Shown here in pieces: positions 43,443 through 52,459 of a stretch of 64,000 nucleotides of DNA (positions are counted from its first letter, which is position 1; each line of letters opens with the position of its first letter). The stretch is from JAUVZL01 sp965603515. Its GTDB lineage: Bacteria > Hydrothermota > Tepidihabitantia > SM23-42. The notes beneath the pieces were generated by a model, which was not told the origin of the DNA, ran no database searches, and saw only the letters and a list, made by a program, of their open reading frames with translations. Where the stretch lies: NCBI GenBank assembly GCA_965603515.1, contig CBFDDH010000007.1, forward strand, positions 20,131 through 84,130, read 5' to 3'. The position numbers and the translations under genes are program-made.

Positions 43443-44561
43443 ATGCCTGACGTTTACACTGAGGTCAAAAAGACTGGTTGGGGACAGAATATCGTGAAGT
43501 CGATAATAGGTGTACTTGTCGGCACTATTATGTTCATCGTTTCATTTGTGGTTTTATGGAACAGTGAAGGTCGGATCAATCTCGGTACGGTCGCTGAAAA
43601 AGCTATTGTCGTTGACCATGGCTCACTTCAATCATCCGCACAAGGTGAACTGGTAGCCTTAACCGGACCCATTAAAACGAGCGAATTGCTCGGTGACCCC
43701 AAATACCTGAAACCGGGAAAATACATCATGCTTGACCGTATAGTGGAGATGTATGCATGGATTGAAGAAACCGAAACTGAAACAAAGAAAAAAACCGGTG
43801 GTGGTACTGAAGAAAAAACAACTTATCGTTATAAAAAAGACTGGATATCAAATCCGCAGGAATCGAGTGAATTTAAAATACCAGAGGGCCATGAAAATCC
43901 ATTGATGTCAGTAAAACCGAAAACCTTTTACGTAGATGAAGCTAAAATCGGTATATATTCTTTTGATAATAAAACAGCCACATTACCCAAATCGGAAAAC
44001 ATTGAACTAAACAGAAGTATCGCCATCGCACATTGGGATGTAAGGCTGATCGGCAGTGACTATGTGTTCAAGGGATCGGGGTCATACGGAAATCCAAGGG
44101 TCGGTGACCTCCGGATAAGTTTTAAAGGAGTTCATGCAGGAATAAAGGTAACCCTTTTTGGTAAACTGGACGGTAAAGAAATCGTTACCTACTACCATAA
44201 AGGTAAAACACGACTTTACCGGGCTTTTACCGGAACAAAAGATGAAGCGATAATTCAATTGAAGACCGAGCACAAAGTGATGGGTTGGATATTGAGGATC
44301 ATTGGCTTCGTACTGATGTGGATCGGCCTTTCTCTTATACTCGGACCGATAAGTGCATTCCTTGATGTCCTGCCATTTTTAGGCAAGGTTGGTCGGGGGG
44401 TAATCGGTGTAATCACCTTTGTTATCGCCCTTGTTCTCTCTTTAATCACCATTCTTGTTTCGATGATCTTTCACAACACGATTGCGCTTATTCTTCTCAT
44501 TATCACAGTAATTGTGGTAATCTACCTGTTTGTCGGTCGGAAGAAAAAAACCGTTAAGTAA
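43443..44561 (+). CDS. TMEM43-family membrane protein
   Basis: A 372-residue protein of the TMEM43/LUMA family, bacterial members of unknown function. One helix near the N-terminus (SIIGVLVGTIMFIVSFVVLW) is followed by NSEGRI, a hallmark. Then comes a large extracytoplasmic beta region with the expected DRIVEMYAWIEETETETKKK, KDWISNP and TFYVDEAKIGIYSF segments, and a cluster of three to four C-terminal helices (WILRIIGFVLMWIGLSLILG). The promoter is at 43376-43403. It converges on the cold-shock gene through a shared terminator. Confidence 0.88.
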   Translation: MPDVYTEVKKTGWGQNIVKSIIGVLVGTIMFIVSFVVLWNSEGRINLGTVAEKAIVVDHGSLQSSAQGELVALTGPIKTSELLGDPKYLKPGKYIMLDRIVEMYAWIEETETETKKKTGGGTEEKTTYRYKKDWISNPQESSEFKIPEGHENPLMSVKPKTFYVDEAKIGIYSFDNKTATLPKSENIELNRSIAIAHWDVRLIGSDYVFKGSGSYGNPRVGDLRISFKGVHAGIKVTLFGKLDGKEIVTYYHKGKTRLYRAFTGTKDEAIIQLKTEHKVMGWILRIIGFVLMWIGLSLILGPISAFLDVLPFLGKVGRGVIGVITFVIALVLSLITILVSMIFHNTIALILLIITVIVVIYLFVGRKKKTVK

Positions 44562-44600
44562 TGAAAAACTCAACGGTGAATAATTTCTGCCTTACAATCA

Positions 44601-44624
44601 AAAAGCCCCCATTCGGGGGCTTTT
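44601..44624. terminator. Bidirectional terminator
   Basis: AAAAGCCCCC (44601-44610), loop ATTC, GGGGGCTTTT (44615-44624), perfect 10-bp stem with T tracts both ways, between convergent stops at 44561 and 44638. Confidence 0.92.
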
Positions 44625-44637
44625 GATTTGTTTGTTT

Positions 44638-44853
44638 TTATTCGCGTTCAACACGCTCAATCTGTGTGGCTTTTTCCCCTTTTGGGGAATCGGTAATTTC
44701 GAACTTAACTCTCTCGCCTTCTCTAAGGGTCCTGTACCCATCACCTGCAATATCTGCATAATGGGCAAAAACATCACCTGACCCATCTTCTTTCTCAATA
44801 AAACCGTATCCCTTCTTACCATCAAACCACTTCACATTTCCGTAGGTTGGCAT
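44638..44853 (-). CDS. Cold-shock protein (CspA family)
   Basis: A 71-residue single-stranded nucleic acid-binding protein with the OB-type cold-shock fold. RNP1 is KGYGFIEK and RNP2 is DVFAHYADI, with the usual N-terminal GNVKWFDGKKG. Such proteins act as RNA chaperones after cold shock or in growth control. A consensus promoter at 44940-44967 leaves a leader of about 80 nt, longer than most in this window, which could be a structured, temperature-sensitive leader as in cspA. Confidence 0.96.
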   Translation of the reverse strand: MPTYGNVKWFDGKKGYGFIEKEDGSGDVFAHYADIAGDGYRTLREGERVKFEITDSPKGEKATQIERVERE

Positions 44854-44939
44854 TTATTTCTCCTTTCAAGCTTTACTCATTTTGTTGAAAAAGGACATGT
44901 AAAGTGCACATCCTCCAACTTACGGTATAGCTTGATTTT

Positions 44940-44967
44940 ATTTTACACAAATCAAATAATTTGTCAA
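44940..44967 (-). promoter_or_regulatory. Cold-shock gene promoter
   Basis: Minus-strand TTGACA (44967-44962), 16 nt, TAAAAT (44945-44940), giving a leader of about 80 nt before the ATG at 44853. Confidence 0.65.
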
Positions 44968-44998
44968 GAGGTTTTTTCTCGAAACTACGAATCCTGGT

Positions 44999-46213
44999 CT
45001 ACTCGATCACAACAACTTTCTTGCAGAGCACCTCATTATTATTATCGTAAACGACAAAATATATGCCAGAATTGAGACCGCTGAACGGCCCGCAACCTGA
45101 GGTGATGAGTTGTCCATTTGTGTTATAAAGCTTAACCTCATGCGGCACGCTGAGCATGAAAGAACCGCGATTCGGGTTAGGTACGATTTCCAGCTGGCCT
45201 ACACCGACAACCCCGCGATGTTCGGTGATACCGACATTATTGACGGTTACGAGCATGCTGTCTTTTGACCAGTTTCCAGCTGCATCATATGCGGTTACGA
45301 TAACCCAATAATCGCCGTCCGGGTAGCCTGTGGTAACCCAGGAAAATGCAGCGTCTGATGCCTCAACTATGCTATCACCATCAGTATTGGTCACGATAAA
45401 ATAATAATCACGGTAAGTATAATCGCCGCGTGTATCACATAAATAATCGTCTTTGTATATTACATCAACATTTTCCGCATACCGAAGAACGCCGTGAAAA
45501 ATAAAGGAAAGGGTGGGCGCTAAATTCTGCGGGCCATGGATCTCGTATTCGATCTTATAAGGTATTAACTTCTCCCACTCTGCATAGGGTAATGAAAGAC
45601 CCGTGTCATCGTATATTTTGGCGACAATATCAACACTGTCTGACAGGTCATTTGCCGGCAGGTAATTACTTGTATTATTCAGGCAAAAAGCGAATTTATT
45701 TGCCGCATAAGCTTCTTCGAAAACCGGGTCAGTCGTCTCGTCATACGGGGTGATGATCATCAAGGGATTTTGGATAAAAGCCCAATCGCCGACCGGCCAT
45801 ACTGTACCGGCATCCTTAATACGGGCGAAATGAAGATGATCAAAACCCGTAACCGGCCACTCAACGAGATATCCGATGAGTTCACCCTCGACCACTGTAT
45901 CACCGAGGTCCTTGTGGTACTGATATGGATCAATATGAGCGTATAACCAGGCCTCCACTGAATCAGCGGTTTCGTAATCAGCGATCGCCAAACGCCAGTG
46001 CCATTCACCTGATGTCGTGAGCCATGCTTTCACAAAACCATCCTGTACTGCATAAACCGGGCGTTCAATAGTAATACCCATGACGTCAATACCAGAATGC
46101 ATGTATGGCCAACCACCATAGTTCTGGTACTCACCCCAGTTATTACCAAGCGGCTGCAGGGAATCCATCGGAGCAAGCGGCCAACCAATTGCAATAAGGA
46201 ATATGAGGATCAC
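44999..46213 (-). CDS. Secreted M23-like peptidase-fold protein with sorting domain
   Basis: A 404-residue exported protein. The GTG start overlaps the TGA of the upstream gene (GTGA). After a signal peptide (MILIFLIAIGWPLA) comes a lysostaphin/M23-type domain: zinc ligands His39 and Asp43 (HSGIDV), His93 (YAHI) and the HLH motif with His128. The set looks complete, so peptidoglycan or protein hydrolysis is possible. A beta-sandwich region (about 200-320) and a C-terminal sorting-like domain (PNPNRGSFML ... VVVIE) follow. Confidence 0.82.
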   Translation of the reverse strand: MILIFLIAIGWPLAPMDSLQPLGNNWGEYQNYGGWPYMHSGIDVMGITIERPVYAVQDGFVKAWLTTSGEWHWRLAIADYETADSVEAWLYAHIDPYQYHKDLGDTVVEGELIGYLVEWPVTGFDHLHFARIKDAGTVWPVGDWAFIQNPLMIITPYDETTDPVFEEAYAANKFAFCLNNTSNYLPANDLSDSVDIVAKIYDDTGLSLPYAEWEKLIPYKIEYEIHGPQNLAPTLSFIFHGVLRYAENVDVIYKDDYLCDTRGDYTYRDYYFIVTNTDGDSIVEASDAAFSWVTTGYPDGDYWVIVTAYDAAGNWSKDSMLVTVNNVGITEHRGVVGVGQLEIVPNPNRGSFMLSVPHEVKLYNTNGQLITSGCGPFSGLNSGIYFVVYDNNNEVLCKKVVVIE

Positions 46214-46818
46214 TTTTCCTGCCCTGTTTCTGTTGGAAATTCAATGGTCTCAAAGGTATTTGACATTTCTACGATAACACATCTCTTATCTACTGAAATA
46301 TCCAGTCGTCGAATATAAGGTGTTGATAGACGTCGTATCGCAATTTCGATGCCGTCTTCATAGAAAAAAAGAGTGTCGTTTGAAACGGTTGCGATGAACC
46401 TGCATTGCTCGAAACCAATAAATAAACGACAAGGTTTCAATTCATAGACCAGTTCACCGGTCCGGGAATAAATATTGAGCGCATTTCTGTCGGAAGCGAA
46501 GAAATGATGCTTGTCCGTTGAGAACCCAAATCCGTTGGGATAAATAAGGTCCTTCAGGGTCTTCACATTTCCCTGTTGATCGTAAAAATAGAGCTGCCGA
46601 TCACTCAAGGCAAAGACCGTACCCGTATCGCTGATATAAAAAGTGTGTGCCTGAAGCTCCTCTTTGGTATACGAAATTAGGTCATGCTTATACATCGTGA
46701 AATGCCGGGCAAAACAATTAGTGCCGCCGGTATAATCGATTTGCGCGCTGAATACATCGTTATCAGAACTGATCTCTATGGAAAACAGATAGAGAAGACC
46801 GAGTAATATCTCAATCAT
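46210..46818 (-). CDS. Secreted beta-rich protein, probable partial propeller
   Basis: A 202-residue protein with a signal-like N-terminus (MIEILLGLLYLFSIE). The remainder has four to five WD40/NHL-like strand groups (FYISDTGTVFALSDRQLYFY; HHFFASDRNALNIYSRTG; RFIATVSNDTLFFYEDG). I do not recognise the family. It lacks a C-terminal sorting domain and is translationally coupled to the downstream M23-like gene through a GTGA overlap, so they probably work together. Confidence 0.6.
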   Translation of the reverse strand: MIEILLGLLYLFSIEISSDNDVFSAQIDYTGGTNCFARHFTMYKHDLISYTKEELQAHTFYISDTGTVFALSDRQLYFYDQQGNVKTLKDLIYPNGFGFSTDKHHFFASDRNALNIYSRTGELVYELKPCRLFIGFEQCRFIATVSNDTLFFYEDGIEIAIRRLSTPYIRRLDISVDKRCVIVEMSNTFETIEFPTETGQEK

Positions 46819-46879
46819 AATAATTAATCATAAACGATTTACCGATGATGTCAAGGAGTGACGTCGAAAACCGTACTCT

Positions 46880-48292
46880 CTACTGCTCCCCTATTTCCTT
46901 ACCGGTCCAGCAATACGTACATAACCGTTTTGCGGGCAAATCAGTTGCAGAAAGCAGATCCTCTAATCTCTGATACCGTAATGACGTCACATTCAGATCT
47001 TTCTCCATAAGCTTGAGCATTTTCTTATATGGTTTTGAATCAGGATCAAGATACGATCCAATATTTTTTATGTGTTTACCAAACATACGTTTCAGAACTC
47101 TTCGGGCAAACAACTCATCGAGCCGCCTCGTTGAATAAAGGTATTTGCACGGATACATGAGTGCTGGACAGGCAGGTCTCACGTGGATCTCTTTTGCTCC
47201 AGCATTCCACAACTTAACGAGCAAGAAGTTTTTCAGCTGCGTGCCACGCACAATAGAATCTTCAGTTATTACCATACGTTGATCTTTAATTAGGGCATCG
47301 GCAGTTATCTGCTTCATAAGCGCCACCCTATCCCTTGTTTCTTGAGATGGCGGTACATAACTCCGCGCCCATCCCGGTGTGTATTTGAGCAAAGGGATAC
47401 GCACGGGCACACCTGATTCATGCGCATAGCCGTGAGCGTATGCAGTACCAGAATCTGCAACACCAGCCACAAGGTCAACCTTCACCCTATCCCGGCACGC
47501 GATTGTCCTTCCTGAACATTCCCTGAACTCCTCAACATTCTTACCCTCGTATTCTGAAGCGGGAAACCCGGCATATACATAGAGGAACGTACACAGCTGC
47601 ATGATCTTACCCGGCTTTTTCAACTGTTTCACTTTGCCGTCACTAATTAAAATGATCTCACCAGGACCCAGGAACTTCTTGGTCTTAAATCCAAGGTTCT
47701 TATATGAACAGGTTTCTGAAACGATTATCTTATCGCCTCTTCGCACAGCCATAACTAATGGACTCCGTCCATACCTGTCACGGGCTGCATAAACGCCTTC
47801 TTTACCGAGCAGCAATAATGATAAAGAACCATCGATCTTGTCATGTAAGTAGTCGATACCATCGATGAGAGTTTTCCCCTTATTAATCAGTTTCGCGGCC
47901 AACTCAATCTGGTTGACTCTTCCACTCCGCATTTCAGAAAAAACAACGCCTTCATTTATTAACTGTCGGGCAAGCTTATCCTGATTATCGATATAACCAA
48001 CAGCACAGATGGCGTATTCGCCAAACTTCAAACTCATTATCAAAGGTTGAGTATCTCGGTCACTGATAACACCGAGCCCTGCATGCCCCTTCATATTGGT
48101 GAAGTCAATATCTTCGCTGAAACGCGATTTAAACTGGGCTTTGGAGATCGTATGGATCTTTTTCTGGAGTCTCATACCATCATAGATGGCGATCCCACCA
48201 TATGAAGTACCTAAATGCGAATGATAATCTGTAGCATAAAAAAGATCTTCTTTGCAGTCTTTCTTTGAAAAAAAACCAACCATACCGCTCAT
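46880..48292 (-). CDS. PurF-like amidophosphoribosyltransferase with degenerate glutaminase site
   Basis: A 470-residue homologue of PurF, the first enzyme of purine synthesis. The phosphoribosyltransferase half is intact: VADSGTAYAHGYAHESGVPV and the PRPP loop TEDSIVRGT. The four Cys ligands of the PurF 4Fe-4S cluster are in place (MQLCTF, YPCKY, LCTYCW). The N-terminal glutaminase half is degenerate: the nucleophile Cys is Ser (MSGMVGFF, codon AGC), RGQxSAG is LGTSYGG and GHxRYST is GHAGLGV. It should not hydrolyse glutamine and may use free ammonia or do something else. TTG at 48298 is an alternative start. A dyad overlaps its promoter. Confidence 0.85.
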   Translation of the reverse strand: MSGMVGFFSKKDCKEDLFYATDYHSHLGTSYGGIAIYDGMRLQKKIHTISKAQFKSRFSEDIDFTNMKGHAGLGVISDRDTQPLIMSLKFGEYAICAVGYIDNQDKLARQLINEGVVFSEMRSGRVNQIELAAKLINKGKTLIDGIDYLHDKIDGSLSLLLLGKEGVYAARDRYGRSPLVMAVRRGDKIIVSETCSYKNLGFKTKKFLGPGEIILISDGKVKQLKKPGKIMQLCTFLYVYAGFPASEYEGKNVEEFRECSGRTIACRDRVKVDLVAGVADSGTAYAHGYAHESGVPVRIPLLKYTPGWARSYVPPSQETRDRVALMKQITADALIKDQRMVITEDSIVRGTQLKNFLLVKLWNAGAKEIHVRPACPALMYPCKYLYSTRRLDELFARRVLKRMFGKHIKNIGSYLDPDSKPYKKMLKLMEKDLNVTSLRYQRLEDLLSATDLPAKRLCTYCWTGKEIGEQ

Positions 48293-48376
48293 TTGCAAAA
48301 CCCCCTTCTTGAATTATTTATTATCTGGCAAATATACTTCGGCATCGATTCATTACACTATATATAGAGCAAAGAA

Positions 48377-48420
48377 ATATAATATACACTATATTATATA
48401 TACAATTTTGGAATTGTCAA
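48377..48420 (-). promoter_or_regulatory. PurF-like gene promoter overlapped by a dyad
   Basis: Minus-strand TTGACA (48420-48415), 16 nt, TATAAT (48398-48393). A near-perfect inverted repeat (48377-48399; arms TATAATATA and TATATTATA plus one more pair, 3-nt centre CAC) covers the -10 box, suggesting a repressor site. The leader is about 95 nt. Confidence 0.68.
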
Positions 48421-48438
48421 GCTCTTATTAGACGAATA

Positions 48439-49131
48439 TTAAAAAAGATCCTGTTTCTTCGGAGTGATGACCGGTTTTATGCAGTTTTCTGAATTGAACT
48501 TCGGTGAATTGACCATACGGGTCACTTCATACGCTTTCATATCTTTTGCATTATACGGCTTGAGCAACGGCATCAAGACTTCAGGATCCTCGATCTTGAT
48601 ATCCAGCCACATGGCTCTTTTATCTTTTTCAATGATCGCTGGCATGCGATTATGAATAGGCTTGACGAGTGCATTGGGTTCAGTTGTGATGATCGTGCAC
48701 GATACTATTTCCTGACCATCTGGGGCTTTCCATGTATCGTAAAGACCGGCAAAGCCGAATGGTTTATCTGAAAGAAAATGAACATACATAGGAATTTTGA
48801 TCTTTGTTTCCACACGCCATTCATAAAACCCATCGGCGACGATCAAACAGCGCCGGGTTTTGAACGATCCAGCAAAACTCCGCTTTTGAGCAAGGGTCTC
48901 TGATCGGGCATTGATCATTTTATAACCGATCTTTTCATCTTTTGCCCAAAACGGGATCAATCCCCATCTTAATTTGATCAATTGTTTTTCGCCATTCTTC
49001 CCGACGATACCTGCGATATCCTGCCCAGGCGCGATATTATAATTCGGTTCAAAAGCCCATTGAATATCCCAAACCTCGAACTCTTCCTTGATTTCATCGA
49101 TCGTGCATCTACGCACAAACCTTCCACACAT
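48439..49131 (-). CDS. SOS-response-associated peptidase-fold protein (SRAP/YedK/HMCES family)
   Basis: A 230-residue protein that by family forms a covalent link to abasic sites in single-stranded DNA and protects them. The N-terminus MCGRFV gives Cys2, the residue that links to the abasic site after Met removal. The other family residues are in NARSETLAQKRSF, DGFYEWR (Glu) and PIHNRMPAI (His). Length matches the family. It stands between the PurF-like gene and a metallopeptidase gene on the same strand. Confidence 0.94.
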   Translation of the reverse strand: MCGRFVRRCTIDEIKEEFEVWDIQWAFEPNYNIAPGQDIAGIVGKNGEKQLIKLRWGLIPFWAKDEKIGYKMINARSETLAQKRSFAGSFKTRRCLIVADGFYEWRVETKIKIPMYVHFLSDKPFGFAGLYDTWKAPDGQEIVSCTIITTEPNALVKPIHNRMPAIIEKDKRAMWLDIKIEDPEVLMPLLKPYNAKDMKAYEVTRMVNSPKFNSENCIKPVITPKKQDLF

Positions 49132-49189
49132 AATACTCCTCCTGCATTACATCAGCAGTAATCAAACTCCTCAATAGATCATGAATAAA

Positions 49190-50215
49190 TCACGGGAATG
49201 TCAGCTTAAGCACATATGCCTGCCATTTTTCCTTGAAAGCAAGCATATCGTCTTCACCCAGAATTTGTTTTAGGGTTTTATAACCCGTGGGGTCCTCTTT
49301 TCGATTCTTGTAAAACTCTCGGTAAAATTCAATAAGCAACCCTTTTTCTTGAAGATAATAACATAAATATCGTGACTGACCATAATTAGTTCCTTTGTCC
49401 TTTGTGTAAAAATCATAGGCATCCATATCAGTCAGGGTTTTGAATGAAGGTACGCTCGACTGTTCAATGGCATCGTGTAGACCCTCGAGCCGCCAGTTGG
49501 TCAAACCAGTGATATGACCGTCTTGTTCCTGACACTGCTCATACAAAGAAGCCAAACCTTCATCAAACCAAGGCGGGCACTCAGGAAAATTCGCATGCAT
49601 AAAAGGATGAACGATCTCGTGTACCAAAGTACCGCCGCCTGTACTTATGTTCATTACCAGGGCATTCTCTGTTTCAGAGAAATACCCGAATGGTGTTGTC
49701 GGCTCGTCATCAAAGAGTTCTTTGGCATATTTATAATAACTCTCTTCGTCCTTGAACAACCAGATATCAATGATATTGTCAGGGTCCCTACTGAAATAAT
49801 CTTGCTTGAGCATATCGACTGTCCACTTAATCGTTCTTTCTGAACGCTGTTTTACGATAGCGGTTGATTCATTACCAATGACCACAAAGGGTTTTTGAAT
49901 GATGATGTAAAAACCGGTCGGCACTTTCTTTTTCAGTATCTTCATATGCTTTTTAAAATCCTCATTTGTGATCTTGAAAACTTCGGACTCCTCGGGTATT
50001 TCCTCACGGTGTATGAATATGACCCGAGGTCTCTCATTACTATTCTCTACTGCACGACCGCAATTGATAATCGAAAGAAACGTGAATGCAAAAGCAACTA
50101 TCAATAACCTTGTTCTTTGAAGCATCATTTGATATAAAATGCTTTTACCGGTACGTCGGTATATTCTTGACCGTATCTGGCGATCTCGTTGTTGTAGGCT
50201 CAGGAATTTACTCAT
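49190..50215 (-). CDS. Predicted membrane-anchored zinc metallopeptidase (gluzincin)
   Basis: A 341-residue protein. After a basic start comes a hydrophobic segment with a lipobox-like LSIINC (about residues 37-52), so export and lipid anchoring are likely. The catalytic motif HEIVH (199-203) and a downstream WFDEG with Glu219 fit the peptidase-MA-like/DUF1570 gluzincins. ATG codons at 50128 and 50125 would place the hydrophobic segment at the N-terminus as a normal signal and may be the true start; no Shine-Dalgarno decides this. The gene ends in TGA. Confidence 0.78.
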   Translation of the reverse strand: MSKFLSLQQRDRQIRSRIYRRTGKSILYQMMLQRTRLLIVAFAFTFLSIINCGRAVENSNERPRVIFIHREEIPEESEVFKITNEDFKKHMKILKKKVPTGFYIIIQKPFVVIGNESTAIVKQRSERTIKWTVDMLKQDYFSRDPDNIIDIWLFKDEESYYKYAKELFDDEPTTPFGYFSETENALVMNISTGGGTLVHEIVHPFMHANFPECPPWFDEGLASLYEQCQEQDGHITGLTNWRLEGLHDAIEQSSVPSFKTLTDMDAYDFYTKDKGTNYGQSRYLCYYLQEKGLLIEFYREFYKNRKEDPTGYKTLKQILGEDDMLAFKEKWQAYVLKLTFP

Positions 50216-50271
50216 CTTGGTACTACTCTAATACAAATAATTGAATTGTCAAGATACTGAAACGGATGCTG

Positions 50272-52053
50272 TTATTGCTTCAGTCTCTTGCCCGATGCAG
50301 CTAGTTTTTCAGACGAGACCATAATCTCTATAATAGAAGGCTTTTTTGAACTCAATGCTCTTTTGAATACTCCATCGAGTTTGTGAGGATCTTCGACTCG
50401 GAAACCTTCGCCGCCGCAAGATTGCGCAAATTTCGAATAATCCGGGTTTGGGAAACTGACGCCGAACATCGGATACCCGTCTCTTGCTTGTTCTTTCTTG
50501 ATATTCTTCAGTCGACCATCGTTAAAAACCACTGCCTTTATAGGCAGTTTCTCCCTGACCGCGGTAGTGAAATCCGCTGCAAGCATGGCAAATCCACCAT
50601 CACCAGATAAAGATACGACCTGACGGTCAGGATAATCAAGTTGCGCAGTGAGTGCAGCAGGTAGAGCAAAACCCATACTTGCAATATTAGCTGAAAGGAA
50701 AGTTTTTTGCCCTTCACACATGAACTTTTTATAGAACCAGTAGGTGTGATCACCCACATCAATACAAATGATAGCATCCTTTTTTATATTGCGTTTTAAT
50801 GCCTGTATTACATAACCTGGATTTATTGGAATTGACAAATCCTGCGCTTCGAGAGATATCTCTTCAAAATGTTTTCTTTTCATCTTAGTGATATTCGTCC
50901 AGAACTCAGCATCAGCTTCCTTTTCATGAACCAGCTCCAACAATCTTTCAAGAACGCTACTGGCATCACCGACAATCCCTGCATCTATACCAAAGGTTCT
51001 GCCGATTCGTGTCGCATCAATGTCAATCTGTACCATTTTCGTCTGCGCAGGTACTAGATTGGCATGTCTGAACCCGGATCCAACAATGATAACGAGATCC
51101 GCGGTCTGAATACTTAAAGCGGCATGGCGTGAACCTAAAGAACCAAGTACACCCAGACTGTGTTCATGCGTTTCATGGATCACACCCTTGGCACGTGATG
51201 TTGTAGCTATTGGTGCTTTTATTTTCTGCGCAAGCTGAAGCAGTAATTCACCGCTATGACGTGCACCCCACCCGGCTATCATGACGATCTTTTTACTATC
51301 GTTGATCAGGTTGACCGCCTGTTTAATAGCCGATTGTTTCGGCTGCGGCAATGTAGCAAAAAGCCGCTTCTTTGGTGCAAATATTCCCTGCTCGAGCTTT
51401 TCTACCAGAATATCCGTTGGTGTGCTGAGGGCAGCAACGCCAGGCGTTTTTAAAGCATATTTTGCAGCCATCATCACAAGTTTAACAGCCTGGTTAGGAC
51501 GTGCGATAGTCTCGGTAAAATCGCTAAAAGGATGGAATAATTCAAGTTGATCTATTTCCTGAAACGCCTCACTGCCTAGATAAACTTCAGCAACCTGACC
51601 GAGCAGGGCAATGACTGGACTGCGATCTTCTGCAGCATCTAATAACCCGGTTATTAGATTCGATGAACCCGGTCCGGCAATTGATATACAAACACCGGGT
51701 CTGCCGGTCATCTTACCATGAGCCGATGCCATGAACGCAGCTGTTTCTTCATGACGGGTCAGGATAAATTTTATACGGCCATCTTTTCTTAACGCTTCAA
51801 TAAGCGGCAGGTTCGAATCACCGGGGATACCGTAGATATGTTTGATGCCCAACGCGACCAGTTGTTCGACGATCTTATCGGCAACATTGGTAACCGTGCT
51901 CTTTTCACTCTTGATGAAGCCTTCTGGGACAAAGGCTGATTTTGGAGCACCGCAATTCGGGCAGGTATACGAATCCGGTTGATCGGCAAATTTGACGCCT
52001 TCCTTTTCTTCATCATAAACCCAATTACAGACCGTACATCTAAACCTGGCCAT
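50272..52053 (-). CDS. Rubredoxin domain fused to a thiamine-diphosphate enzyme (pyruvate oxidase-like)
   Basis: A 593-residue fusion. Residues 1-45 form a rubredoxin-like one-iron domain (CTVCNW with Cys6/Cys9 and CPNCGAPKS with Cys31/Cys34). Residues 55-590 form a three-domain thiamine-diphosphate enzyme of the acetolactate synthase/pyruvate oxidase class. The catalytic Glu lies in RHEETAAFMASAHGKMTGRP (about 102-103), and the cofactor-Mg motif GDGGFAM (484-490) ends at Asn511. Proteins in this class decarboxylate 2-oxoacids. The fused iron domain suggests that electrons leave through rubredoxin, which would make it a ferredoxin- or quinone-independent oxidase or reductase; this is inference. 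Confidence 0.88.
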   Translation of the reverse strand: MARFRCTVCNWVYDEEKEGVKFADQPDSYTCPNCGAPKSAFVPEGFIKSEKSTVTNVADKIVEQLVALGIKHIYGIPGDSNLPLIEALRKDGRIKFILTRHEETAAFMASAHGKMTGRPGVCISIAGPGSSNLITGLLDAAEDRSPVIALLGQVAEVYLGSEAFQEIDQLELFHPFSDFTETIARPNQAVKLVMMAAKYALKTPGVAALSTPTDILVEKLEQGIFAPKKRLFATLPQPKQSAIKQAVNLINDSKKIVMIAGWGARHSGELLLQLAQKIKAPIATTSRAKGVIHETHEHSLGVLGSLGSRHAALSIQTADLVIIVGSGFRHANLVPAQTKMVQIDIDATRIGRTFGIDAGIVGDASSVLERLLELVHEKEADAEFWTNITKMKRKHFEEISLEAQDLSIPINPGYVIQALKRNIKKDAIICIDVGDHTYWFYKKFMCEGQKTFLSANIASMGFALPAALTAQLDYPDRQVVSLSGDGGFAMLAADFTTAVREKLPIKAVVFNDGRLKNIKKEQARDGYPMFGVSFPNPDYSKFAQSCGGEGFRVEDPHKLDGVFKRALSSKKPSIIEIMVSSEKLAASGKRLKQ

Positions 52054-52084
52054 ATTCTTATTTTCTCAGTGTCTACTTAGTATA

Positions 52085-52333
52085 TCACATACCTGATTGT
52101 TCTTTTTCTGAACCTTTTGTGCAGTAGTAAAGATGTTTGAGTTCCATTTTACTATATACCGGGCAGTTCTTGCATACGCAACCCTTTTCTTCGGTTATGC
52201 ATTTGCTTTTGCCTATCGTAGGAAAACAATAACCACCCTTTTCGTCACACTCAATCCAGCTTGGGCAACTATTGCATATACACATTGACAAAACCATCTT
52301 TTTCTTTTCTCCCATTTCTTCTGGTGTCATCAT
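52085..52333 (-). CDS. Cys-rich protein, DUF2769 family
   Basis: An 82-residue protein with ten Cys in the pattern CICNSCPSWIECDEKGGYC, then CITEEKGCVCKNCPVY and YYCTKG, as in DUF2769. The paired cysteines suggest metal or Fe-S binding, but the role is unknown. A strong ribosome-binding site (AAGGAGGTATAAT) precedes its two ATG codons. It lies 31 nt upstream of the rubredoxin-TPP enzyme gene, so the two may be co-transcribed and share a redox context. Confidence 0.82.
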   Translation of the reverse strand: MMTPEEMGEKKKMVLSMCICNSCPSWIECDEKGGYCFPTIGKSKCITEEKGCVCKNCPVYSKMELKHLYYCTKGSEKEQSGM

Positions 52334-52459
52334 ATTATACCTCCTTATCTATATATATTAACATGTATTTAGACAGATATCAATTCGCTGCGTTTATTCT
52401 TGAATATTTTTTTGCGACGACTAACCATGCACATATCAAACAGCTTTTTTGCATAACGG

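Noticed and set aside
48280..48292. Sec at the nucleophile position of the PurF-like protein
   Set aside because: The codon is AGC (Ser), not TGA.
48293..48392. Riboswitch in the leader of the PurF-like gene
   Set aside because: The leader is long enough, but no known purine-riboswitch core or convincing expression platform could be found by eye.
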